Positions 49,920-59,956 of a DNA stretch of 60,000 bases are shown here, in pieces. Each line of letters opens with the position of its first letter. Within the stretch, counting starts at the first letter, position 1. The notes beneath the pieces were generated by a model. That model was not told the origin of the DNA and made no database searches. It saw nothing but the letters and a program-made list of their open reading frames with translations. Source of the stretch: Symbiodinium natans (lineage: Eukaryota; Sar; Dinophyceae; Suessiales; Symbiodiniaceae); assembly GCA_905221605.1 (NCBI GenBank), contig CAJNDS010002823.1:531001-591000 (forward strand). Direction: 5' to 3'. The translations under genes and the position numbers were made by a program.

Positions 49920-50022
49920 CCTGTATATACATATATATATATATATATATACGTGTATATATGTATGTATATGTATATGTATGACTTAGAATTATATATG
50001 CGTATATATATATATATACACT
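49920..50022. repeat. (TA)n / TATGTA microsatellite
   Basis: TA dinucleotides and TGTATA runs. Confidence 0.85.
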
Positions 50023-50681
50023 TTTGTTACAATACATTATACAAGATTTTATTAGAGAGAGTGAAGGTGTGGCCACGCATGTCTCAACAAAAGACCCCAA
50101 ACACGTTTGGGTTCAGGAGTCAAATTCTTCTTCTGGTGAAGGAGCTCTCTATTCCCTGCTTCTGGGGACTTATCCCGCTGATTCTAGTACCTCGGGCCCT
50201 GGCCGGCTCCAAGCAATCTGTGGCTGTTACCCCGCCTTCAAGCAACAGCCCTGACAACTGGCAGGCTCCACCTTGGGGTCTCTATCTTGGCCAAGATAAA
50301 CCCTAAACCCTAACCCTCAACCCTAACCCCTAACCCCTAACCTCTATATAACCCCTAAACCCCAACCTCTTACTGTTTCCCTCGCTCAGGGGTCGTGGGG
50401 GGGCACAAGGGCGGGGGCCCTGTAGTCTCAGCTTAAACGGGAACCTCAACCCTAAGCAAAGACTAAGGGGCCTACTCTGGTCCTAGTGACCCTAAACCCT
50501 AAACCCCCAAAGAAAACGGAATAAGGGCCCACTCTGGGTCGTAGATTTGATGCGCCTCCTAGACTCCACTTTGGCCGAACAGTGACTTGACATTCTTTCA
50601 GCCCCTACAGTTTGGGGTGTCTAAAAGCCCTAAACCCTTCAGACCCCTAAACCTGCAGTCCTCAATTCCCGCGTAAGTCCT

Positions 50682-50746
50682 GGTTTAGGGTTTAGGGTTT
50701 AGGGTTTAGGGTTTAGGGTTTAGGGTTTAGGGTTTAGGGCTAGGGT
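50682..50746 (+). repeat. Interstitial telomeric array (TTTAGGG)n
   Basis: Eight to nine units. Confidence 0.95.
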
Positions 50747-50910
50747 TTAGGGGTTAAGGGGAAATGCAGCTCTGCCAGCCGATAGGCGAATCCTACTGTG
50801 CCTCTTAGCTGTGGCGTGGCAAGGAGTGCGAAGAGCTTCGAGTTTCTGCAGTAACCTTTTAGGGTTTAGGGTTTAGGGTTTAAGGTTTAGGGTTTAAGGT
50901 TTAGGGTTTT

Positions 50911-51025
50911 CTACTATTTGCTGAAGAAGCCCCCCCCCCAAAAAAAAAAGAGTTAGTCCTTGTATTACCCTTATAAGGAAGAGTATGTATCTATACTTAT
51001 GGGGGGGTTTTTTAACAAAAACTAG
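50911..51025. mobile_element. Palindromic element, family B (115 bp)
   Basis: Left CTACTATTTGCTGAAGAAGC, right TTTTTTAACAAAAACTAG; core GTATTACCCTTATAAGGAAG. Confidence 0.72.
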
Positions 51026-52060
51026 TTTCACGGCTTGGGGATTAGAGATTACCATGTCAACTCAGAGGGCTCCGTAGTACTTATCAGGTTCTTGGGTTCC
51101 AAGCCCAAAGCCCAGAAACCCGCAACATCCCAACCCTAAACCCTATAAATCCCAAACCCGGATGACCCGCTCTTCGCAATCCCTGGGCCCTGGCGGAACG
51201 TTGGCCGTGAAACGGTACCTGAGGCGTGTTTACGATTTGTAAGGTTTAGGGACTTTGTTTTCAGGGTTCAGGGTCTTGTTCATTAGTGGGCCTTGGTGTT
51301 TTAAGGGTTTCCAACTCGAACGTACATACCGTGGTATAAACAAAAGTGGGCTTGCGGAGATTGCCTCTTGGTTTTGTGGAAAGCTCTGGGTGCATCTTAG
51401 AATGATTCACCATACCCCAAACCCCTACCCCGTAACCTAGAACAAGGCAAATAAAACGAAGTCTAGGGGAGGATTTTACCATGACCATTCATTTCTATTA
51501 AGGGTATGCCCCAGGGGTATGTTGAACATCTTTTAGAGTGCAGGGCGTAGGCTTGCTGGAGCCGATGCTTTGGAGGCCAAACCTGGATGCCGCCTTTGGT
51601 GGGTCTTCAGGCAGGGGTAAGAGCGACTTCGGATATGATCCGAGATCTTGAGCTGTGTGCAACGTCTGTGCTTAGCCTCGTGACGCCTGAAACCTTGAAC
51701 CCCGGTGGTAGCACGGGAAGGGGAACGAGGGGGAGGGGGAACCAGCCAGCAGCAGGCCAATGTGTTGCCAAGCGCTGACAAAGAAACATGGCTCTTCCGT
51801 GGCCACTCGCAGAAGCCCCACAACGCCATTTTAGCATGTTGCACAGCATTTCTGGCCATTCTGGCCAAACAAGACCCAAAAGCAAGTTCAGAGGTTGGAG
51901 GGTTGGAGGGTTGTGGGGGGGGGGGGGGGGGGAGCGGGGAGCAGGGCTCATGTCTGACTCAGGGGCTTCCGTGGTGGAGGCGGGTGGGGGCGAGGGGGGG
52001 GGTGATGCCTTCTTTTGTGGCTGGGCGCATCTTGGGGGGGGGGGGGGGGGGGTGGGTGGC

Positions 52061-52105
52061 TTAAATAGGGTCTATTTGGAAGCTGGGACTCGGGTTTTCT
52101 TATAG
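52061..52105. mobile_element. Half of a palindromic element (family G)
   Basis: TTAAATAGGGTCTATTTGGA then AGCTGGGA matches the inverted right half of 58742-58846. Both copies lie beside a G-run. Confidence 0.5.
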
Positions 52106-52139
52106 CCATACACGTTTCCACGAGGGTACGCTGCTGTCA

Positions 52140-53890
52140 CGTCAGTCGTACTATGGAGGCCTCAGGAACAAGAACCAGGTAGTTCCTCTTTTCTCTTCTC
52201 TTTTTCTCCTCAATCCTAAAGTCGAAGGCTCTCGTGAGGAGAAGAGAAGGGAGAGAAGGAGGGAAAGATAAGAGGAACACGATTTTCATGGGAAGAGCCA
52301 AGAAAAGAATAGAAGAGAGATAAAACAAGGCGCAAAGAAGATGGTACTCTTCTTTATCTATCCTCTCTCCCTTATCTCTCCGTTCCCTCTGTCTTTTCGA
52401 AATGAGAAAAACAAAAAGAAAGATGAAAAGAAGAAGGGTTAGGAAAAGAGCCGAAGAGATAGGCCGAAAAGAGGGGTATGGTGAAGTACGGCAAAGGTCC
52501 ACGCACAAGGAGTCACCTTCTGCTTACCCTTCCACTGCTTGATTTTACAAGCTCCTTTCTTGTGTTTTATCAGTTAAAATTAAAAGGAAACAGAAGGAGA
52601 GAAGGGAAAGGGAAGTGAGAGAGGAGAGACAACAAGGAGGCCATTTTAATTTCCTGTGAGTTATCAAAAGGAATGCAATATTATGGGAAGAGCAATGGAA
52701 AAAAAGAGTGGAAGAGAAATTAAGACAGGAGAGGGAGGTGCAAAAATAAGGCAAAGAGAAGATGGTGCCGTTTTCATCTCACCTCTCGTTCTTATCTTCC
52801 TCTTCTCTGGTTCTTTTCCCTGTGAAATAAAAAAACAAAAGGAAGGACAATGAACATATAAAGGAACCCGTTTTCGTTTTCCGTTTGGGCACAAGGAAAA
52901 AAACAGAGGCGATAGGGCGAGAGGAGGGGTTTGCTGAAGCATGGGGAGGGTGTACGGGCAAGGGGCCAACTCCGCCCACTTCCCCCATCCATTGAAAGAG
53001 GAAAAGGAACAGGGCCTCCATTCCCCTCTTATTCTTCCTTTCTTGCGTTTTTGTCGTTTAGAAGGGAACAGGAGAAGAGGAGGGAGAGAGAAGGAGAGAG
53101 GAGACATAAAAAGGGTTGCATTTTTAATGGGAAGAGCAAAGAAAAGACCAGAAGAGAGATGATGGGAGAAGAGGGGGAGACAAAACAAGGCGCACAGAAA
53201 ATGGGCAGATAAGAAGAGAGGAAAGGGAATGACCAAGTACAATGAGGAGTTCTTCAATTTCCCTCCCTATCTCTTATGTTACTTTTCCTTCTTGTGGGGT
53301 GTCCCTTTTTCTCTTGAAGATGCAGAAAACGATTGAAAAGGACACCCGTTCCATCGCCCATGTGTAGGGAAAGAGAGAGAATCATGAGCATCAGCTGGGC
53401 TTGCTGCCAATCCAACATGGGCGTCCCTTTTAATCGCATTCTGTGTCCTTTTTTCTGGCTTGAAGATGCAGAAAACGATCCAAAAGCACATCTGTTGGAG
53501 GAAGAGAGAAGGAGAGAGGAGAGATACCAAGGATTGCATATTTAATGGGAAGAGCAAGGAAGAGAATAGAAGACAGATGAATAGAGAAGAGGGAGAGACA
53601 AAACAAGGCGCAGAGAAGACGGCACTCTTCTTTATCTATTCTCTCTCCCTTGTTTCTCCCTTCCCTCTTTCTTTTCGAAATGAGAAAAACAAAAAGGAAG
53701 AACTATGAGAAGGAGAAGAGTAAGGAAAGGAACAGAAGAGATAGGCCGAGAGGATGAATATGATGGAGTATTATGGAAAGGCTCACGCGCAAGGAGTCAC
53801 CCTCTGCTTACCTTTCCACTGCTTTATCATATGAGTTCCTTTCTTGTGTTTTATCAGCAGAAGAGAAGGGAAAAGCAAAAATTGAGCCCA
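52140..53890. repeat. Purine-rich tandem repeat, 4 units of about 425 bp
   Basis: The anchor AAAACAAGGCGCA (and its variants) recurs at 52323, 52741, 53182 and 53600, spaced 418, 441 and 418 bases. The AAGGAGTCACCxTCTGCTTA block occurs at 52506 and 53786. GAGAAGGGA-type purine blocks alternate with short pyrimidine blocks. The many ORFs on both strands are low-complexity and diverge between units. Confidence 0.85.
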
Positions 53891-56065
53891 ACATTTTAGG
53901 ACCAGGGCTTGCGATCTGACTCTTTGGAGCAAAAATCGATTCCAAAATCTTAGGGACCAGGGCTTGCGATGTTACTCTTTGGAGCAAGAAATGAGCCCAA
54001 AATCTTAAAGACCGGGGCTTGCGATTTCACCTTTTGGAGCAAATACTGGGCCCAAAATCTTAGGGACCAGGGCTTGCAATTTGACTCCGTGGAGCACAAA
54101 TCGACCCCGAAATCTTAGGGACCAGGGCTTGCGATTTGACTCTGTGGAGACCCCGACAACTTAGGGACCAGGGCTTGCGATTTGACTCTTTGGAGCAAAA
54201 ATCGACCCAAAAATCTAAGGGACCAGGGCTTGCGATTTTACTCTTTGGCGCAAAAACTGGGCCCCAAATCTTAGGGACCAGGGCTTGCGATGTCACTCTT
54301 TGGAGCAAAATTGAACCCAAAGTCTTAGGGACCAGGGCTTGCGATTTGACTCTTTGGAGCAAAAACTGTGCCCAAAATCTTAGGGAGCAGGGTTTGCGAT
54401 TTGACTCTTTGGAGCAAAAACTGGGCCCCAAATCTTAGGGACCAGGGCTTGCGGTTTGACTCTTTGGAGCAAAAATTGAACCCAAAATCTTAGGGACCAG
54501 GGCTTGCGATTTGACTCTTTGAACCAAAAACTGGGCCCAAAATCTTAGGGACAAGGGCTTGCGATGTCACTCTTTGGAGCAAAAAATGAACCCAAAATCT
54601 TAGGGACCAGGGCTTGCGATTTGACTCTTTGGAGCAAAAACTGGGCCCAAAATCTTAGGGACCAGGGCTTGCGATGTCACTCTTTGGAGCAACAATGAAT
54701 GCAAAATCTTAGGGACCAGGGCCTGCGATTTGACTCTTTGGAGCAAAAATTGAACCCAAAATCTTAGGGACCAGGGCTTGCGATTTGACTCTTTGGAGCA
54801 AAAACTGGGCCCAAGATCTTAGGGACCAGGGCTTGCGATGTCACTCTTTGGAGCAAAAAATGAACCCAAAATCTTAGGGACCAGGGCTTGCGATTTGACT
54901 CTTTGGAGCAAAAACTGGGCCCCAAATCTTAGGGACCAGGGCTTGCGATGTCACTCTTTGGAGCAAAAAACGAACCCAAAATCTTAAGGACCAGGGCTTG
55001 CGATGTCACTCTTTGGAGCAAAAAATGAACCCAAAATCTTAGGGACCAGGACTTGCGATGTCACTCTTTGGAGCAAAAACTGGGCCCCAAATCTTAGGGA
55101 CCAGGGCTTGCGATTTGACTCTTTGGAACAAAAACTGGGCCCCAAATAATAGGGACCAGGGCTTGCGATGTTACTCTTTGGGGCAAAAACTGGGCCCCAA
55201 ATCTTAGGGACCAGGGCTTGCGATGTCACTCTTTGGAGCAAAAATTGAACCCAAAATCTTAGGGACCAGGACTTGCGATGTCACTCTTTGGAGCAAAAAC
55301 TGGGCCCCCAATCTTAGGGACCAGAGCTTGCGATGTCACTCTTTGGAGCAAAAATTGAACCCAAAATCTTAGGGACCAGGGCTTGCGATTTGACTCTTCG
55401 GAGCAAAAACTGGGCCCCAAATCTTAGGGACCAGGGCTTGCGATGTTACTCTTTGGAGCAAAGATTGAACCCAAAATCTTAGGGACCAGGGCTTGCGATT
55501 TGACCCTTTGGAGCAAAAACTGGGCCCAAAATCTTAGGGACCAGGGCTTGCGATTTGACTCTTTGGAGCAACTGGGCCCAAGATCTTAGGGACCAGGGCT
55601 TGCGATGTCACTCTTTTGGGCAAGAAATGAGCCCAAAATCTTAGGGAGCAGGGCTTGCGATTTGACCCTTTGGAGCAAAAACTGTGCCCCAAATCTTAGG
55701 GACCAGGGCTTGCGGTTTGACTCTGTGGAGCAAAAATTGAACCCGAAATCTTCGGGACCAGGGCTTGCGATTTGACTCTTCGGAGCAAGAAATGAGCCCA
55801 AAATCTTAAGGACCAGGGCTTGCTTTGGAGCAAAAAACTGAGTCCAAAATCTTAGGGACCAGGGCTTGCGATTTGACTCTTTGGAGCAAAAACTGGGCCC
55901 CAAATAATAGGGACCAGGGCTTGCGACGTTACTCTTTGGGGCAAGAAATGAGCCCAAAATCTTAGGGACCAGGGCTTGCGATGTTACTCTTTGGGGCAAG
56001 AAATGAACTCAAAATCTTAGGGACCAGGGCTTGCGATGTCACTTTTTGGAGCAAAAACTGTGCCC
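53888..56065 (+). repeat. Satellite, about 54-bp units, about 40 copies
   Basis: The unit contains ATCTTAGGGACCAGGGCTTG, CGATTTGACTCTTTGGAGCA and AAAACTGGGCCCAAA. Two alternatives occur at two places: GATTTGAC or GATGTCAC, and CTGGGCCC or TTGAACCC. Their alternation suggests higher-order dimers. Minus-strand frames of up to 137 codons arise from the periodicity. Confidence 0.93.
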
Positions 56066-56457
56066 TAGTATTGGGGGGAGGAGGGCTCGTGATTTAGTAT
56101 TGGGAGGAGGCCCGGGCTCGTAAATTAGTATTGGGGGGAGGCCCGGCTCGTGATTTAGTATTGCGGGAGGCCCGGGCTCGTGATTTAGTATTGGGGGGAG
56201 GCCCGGGCTCGTGATTTAGTATTGGGGGGAGGCCCGGGCTCGTGATTTAGTATTGGGGGGAGGCCCGGCCTCGTAATTTGGAGGCCCGGGCTCGTGATTT
56301 AGCCCGGGCTCGTGATTTAGTATTGGGGGAAAGCCCGGGCTCGTGATTTAGTATTGCGGGAAGGCCCGGGCTCGTAATTTAGCATTGGGGGGAGGCCCGG
56401 GCTCGTGATTTAGTATTGGGGGGAGGCCCGGGCTCGTGGTTTAGTATTGGGGGGAGG
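56066..56457 (+). repeat. Satellite, about 32-bp units, about 12 copies
   Basis: The unit is TAGTATTGGGGGGAGGCCCG then GGCTCGTGATT. Some copies are truncated (56275-56305). It follows the 54-bp satellite without a break. Confidence 0.92.
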
Positions 56458-57365
56458 AGGATGCCCCAGCCCCCACCCCCCATTTGGAAATAAATGAATT
56501 ACTTGAATTAATTGAAATAATTGAATTAATTCAATTAATTCAATTAATTGATTTATGTCCAAAGGGGAGGTGGAATTAATTTAATTAATTGAATTAATTC
56601 AATTATTTCAATTAATTCAAGTAATTCATTTTTTCCAAATGGGGGGGATTCCCCAGCCCCCACCCCCCCCCCCTTTGGAAATAAATGAATTAATTCAATT
56701 AATTGAATTAATTGAATTAATTCAATTAATTCAATTAATTCAATTAATTCATTTATTTCCAAAGGGGAGGTGGAATTAATTGAATTAATTGAATTAATTC
56801 AATTATTTCAATTAATTCAATTAATTCAATTAATTCATTTATTTCCAAATGGGGAGGATTCCCCAGCCCCCACCCCCCCCCCCTTTGGAAATAAATGAAT
56901 TAATTGAATTAATTGAATTAGTTGAATTTCAATTAATTCAATTAATTCATTTATTTCCAAAGGGGAGGTGGAATTAATTGAATTAGTTGAATTAATTCAA
57001 TTATTTCAATTAATTCAATTAATTCACTTATTTCCAAAGGGGGGGGAGGGGTGGGGGCTGGGGAATCCCCCCATTTGGAAATAATTGAATTAATTGAATT
57101 AATTGAATTAATAGAATTAATTGAATTAATTGAATCAATTCAATTAATTCAATTAATTCAATTAATTCAATTAATTCAATTAATTCAATTAATTCCACCA
57201 CCCCCTTTGGAAATAAATGAATTAATTGAATTAATTGAATTAATTGAATTAATTCAATTAATTCAATTAATTCAATTAATTCAATTAATTAATTAATTCA
57301 ATTAATTCATTTATTTCCAAAGGGGGGGGGTGGGGGCTGGGGAATCCCCCCCATTTGGAAATGAA
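56458..57365. repeat. Array of AATTAATTGAATT palindromes with G/C-rich joints
   Basis: Modules of AATTAATTGAATT reading into AATTCAATTAATT are bounded by CTTTGGAAATAAATG and its inverse CATTTATTTCCAAAG. They are joined by GGGGAGGTGG or GGGGATTCCCCAGCCCCCAC. Every module is a hairpin, and neighbours can pair too. Confidence 0.92.
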
Positions 57366-57397
57366 TGAACTAATTGAACGAAATTATTTAAACTATC

Positions 57398-58102
57398 GCG
57401 GCTCGATTTGGCCAAATTTTGCCGGGCAGCCTGCGGGCAAAATTTGGCCAAATCGGGCTGCTCTTCGTATGTCATGAGAAATGCGCGGCTCGATTTGGCC
57501 AAATTTTGCCCGGAGGCTGCCCGGCAAAATTTGGCCAAATCGAGCCGCGCATTTCTCAGCGCGTACGACGAGCAGCTCGATTTGGCCAAATTTTGCCCGC
57601 AGACTTCCCGGCAAAATTTGGCCAAACCGAGCCGCGATAGTTTAAATAATTTCGGTCCTCCAGAAAGGCGCGGCTCGATTTGGCCAGATTTTGCCGGGCA
57701 GTCTGCGGGCAAAATTTGGCCAAATCGGGCTGCTCGTCGAACGCGATGAGAAATGCGCGGCTCGATTTGGCCAAATTTTGCCGGGCAGCCTCCGGGCAAA
57801 ATTTGGCCAAATCGAACCGCGCCTTTCTGAAGGCCCGAAATTTTTAAACTATCGCGGCTCGATTTGGCCAAATTTTGCCGGGCAGCTTCCGGGCAAAATT
57901 TGGCCAAATCGGGCTGCCCTTCGTATGCGATGAGAAATGCGTGGCTCGATTTGGCCACATTTTGCCCGGAGGCTGCCCGGCAAAATTTGGCCAAATCGAG
58001 CCGCGATAGTTTAAATAATTTCGGGCCTCCAGAAAGGCGCGGCTCGATTTGGCCAAATTTTGCCGGGCAGCCTCCGGGCAAAATTTGGCCAAATCGAGCT
58101 GG
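57398..58102. repeat. Array of eight 64-bp palindromes at regular spacing
   Basis: Palindromes of exactly 64 bp start at 57398, 57485, 57572, 57670, 57757, 57854, 57941 and 58039. Each opens GCGGCTCGATTTGGCCAAAT (or near) and closes with its reverse complement. Spacers fall in two classes: 23 bp (contains GAGAAATGC or its inverse) and 33-34 bp (contains GATAGTTTAAA and AGAAAGGC or their inverses). The 273-codon minus-strand frame and the plus-strand frames spell similar peptides (LAKFC, QNLAKSS) because the sequence is self-complementary; I do not call a gene. Confidence 0.93.
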
Positions 58103-58104
58103 GG

Positions 58105-58690
58105 GGGGTGGGGTCTGGGGAATCCCCCCCATTTGGAAATAAATGAATTAATTGAATTAATTGAATTAATTGAATTAATTGAATTAATTCAATTAATTCA
58201 ATTAATTAAATTAATTCAATTAATTCCACCCCCCCTTTGGAAATAAATGAATTAATTGAATTAATTGAATTAATTGAATTAATTGAATTAATTGAACTAA
58301 TTGAACTAATTCAATTAATTCAATTAATTCATTTATTTCCAAAGGGGGGGGAGGGGTGGGGGCTGGGGAATCCCCCCCATTTGGAAATAAATGAATTAAT
58401 TGAATTAATTGAATTAATCGAAATAATTCAACTAATTCAATTAATTCAATTAATTGATTTATTTCCAAAGGGGAGGTGGAATTAATTGAATTAATTGAAT
58501 TAATTCCAATTACTTCAATTAATTCAATTAATTCAATTAATTCAATTAATTCATTTATTTCCAAAGGGGGGGGGGGTTCAATTAATTCAATTAATTCAAC
58601 TAATTCAATTAATTCCACCCCCCCTTTGGAAATAAATGAATTAGTTGAATTAATTGATTAAATTCATTAAATTCCAGGGGGAAAGTGGAA
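58105..58690. repeat. Second array of AATTAATTGAATT palindromes
   Basis: Same modules as 56458-57365, so the 64-bp array lies in the middle of the AATTAATT array. It ends in diverged ATTTAATGAATTAAATTC text. Confidence 0.92.
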
Positions 58691-58741
58691 ATTAAGGAAT
58701 TTAATGAATTAAATTCTGTCTGTGCAACCCTACAGGACCTA

Positions 58742-58846
58742 AAATAGGGTCTATTTAGAACATGGCTCTTGTGAATAAGTATACGTTTTGGGGCCTGTTT
58801 TCCTCTTGTAAATACGATTCCCAGCTTCCAAATAGACCCTATTTAA
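58742..58846. mobile_element. Palindromic element, family G (105 bp)
   Basis: Left AAATAGGGTCTATTTAGAA, right TTCCAAATAGACCCTATTTAA. It is followed by a G-run and the assembly gap. Confidence 0.65.
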
Positions 58847-58869
58847 GCTGCACACGGGGGGGGGGGGGG

Positions 58870-58969
58870 NNNNNNNNNNNNNNNNNNNNNNNNNNNNNNN
58901 NNNNNNNNNNNNNNNNNNNNNNNNNNNNNNNNNNNNNNNNNNNNNNNNNNNNNNNNNNNNNNNNNNNNN
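58870..58969. other. Assembly gap (100 N)
   Basis: Exactly 100 N, probably a placeholder of unknown true length, directly after a G-run (58857-58869). Confidence 0.98.
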
Positions 58970-59384
58970 TTAGTGTTATCGTTATTGCTTATAGTATGAT
59001 TGTTTTTTATGATATATATATATATATAATATTTGTTTATTCATTTTCATAAGTTCGCTGCATGAAGTTGTAGCTTACATGTTTGCATACATACATACAT
59101 ATATATATATACATACATACATATATACTTTTCTTATTATCTTATTTAACCCTTGGCCCAGCAAATGCCTTCAAATCTAGCATACAGCTCAGCGTGCAGG
59201 CGAAGGTACACAGGCCGCGTGCGGCGAGCTCAACTCACGTCACGCAGCTTGGTCACTCATCCTGAAACTGGACGGGGATTGGGGCTCAGATTTAGGGTTT
59301 AGGGCTTAGGGTTTAGGTAGGGAACCCTAAACCCTAAACCCAGAACCCCAAACCCCATTAGGGCTTTGAGCCGGCGGCCGGGTT

Positions 59385-59487
59385 CACTTGGAGGTTCATG
59401 GGCGGTTTTAAGTAGGATAACTATACTTCAAACCTTACTCAGGGTACCTATTGCCCCACTTGTAGCTACCCATGAACCTTCCATGTA
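59385..59487. mobile_element. Palindromic element, family A (103 bp)
   Basis: Left CACTTGGAGGTTCATGGGCG, right GCTACCCATGAACCTTCCAT then GTAG. Confidence 0.72.
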
Positions 59488-59576
59488 GGGTTCAGGGTTG
59501 AGGGTTCTCCAAAAAAAGGAGTTCGCACCTGCTATTGGAATTCGGTGTGGTACGTTGGGCCCGAAAGAATGTTCTA

Positions 59577-59706
59577 CTACTGGAAGGTTCGCCGGTAGTT
59601 CTAGCTAGGGTGGGTCAGAAGTACCTTACACAAGGTTACAACCGGTTATAGCGGTGGCTGCGCTGCTTGTATCCGCACTTACAACTACCCATGAACCGCC
59701 AAGTAG
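59577..59706. mobile_element. Palindromic element, family A (130 bp)
   Basis: Left CTACTGGAAGGTTCGCCGGT, right ACTACCCATGAACCGCCAAG then TAG, followed by telomeric units. Confidence 0.7.
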
Positions 59707-59956
59707 CCCTAACCCCTAGACCCTAAATCCTAAACCCTAAACCCGAAACCCTAAATCCTAAACCCTAAGCCCGAAACCCTAAACACTGTCAAGCCCAACC
59801 CGCCCCAAGCGACCCCCGAGGGTTTAGGGTTTCGGGTCTAGGGTGTTAGGGTTTAAGTTCGGTTGCAGGTCCCAAGATTTGGGCCTTCATGTTTAAGCCA
59901 AGGGCTTGTACAGTGTTGCGTGGGAACATTCTGTTCAAGTAGGTGCAAGGTCACTC

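Larger units (their letters stand above)
44516..52139. other. ITS/MITE mosaic
   Basis: Outside the listed items this stretch holds telomeric blocks, degenerate TTYAGGG text (46130-46190) and unique islands (44640-45050, 47100-47470, 48900-49210, 50040-50280, 51160-51900) in which I recognise no gene. Confidence 0.6.

Noticed and set aside
52137-53708. Several ORFs of 60-197 codons on both strands
   Set aside because: Low-complexity purine-rich tandem repeat; frames and peptides are not conserved between the four units.
53888-55999. Repeating minus-strand ORFs (KSQALVPK type)
   Set aside because: Satellite periodicity; units shift frame and the ORFs start and stop at random units.
57398-58102. 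CRISPR array
   Set aside because: Repeats are 64-bp full palindromes, spacers fall into two recurring classes rather than unique sequences, no cas genes are present, and the context is eukaryotic.
57311-58132. 273-codon minus-strand ORF over the palindrome array
   Set aside because: Plus-strand frames in the same place spell the same peptides because the DNA is self-complementary. There is no start context, domain or codon signature.
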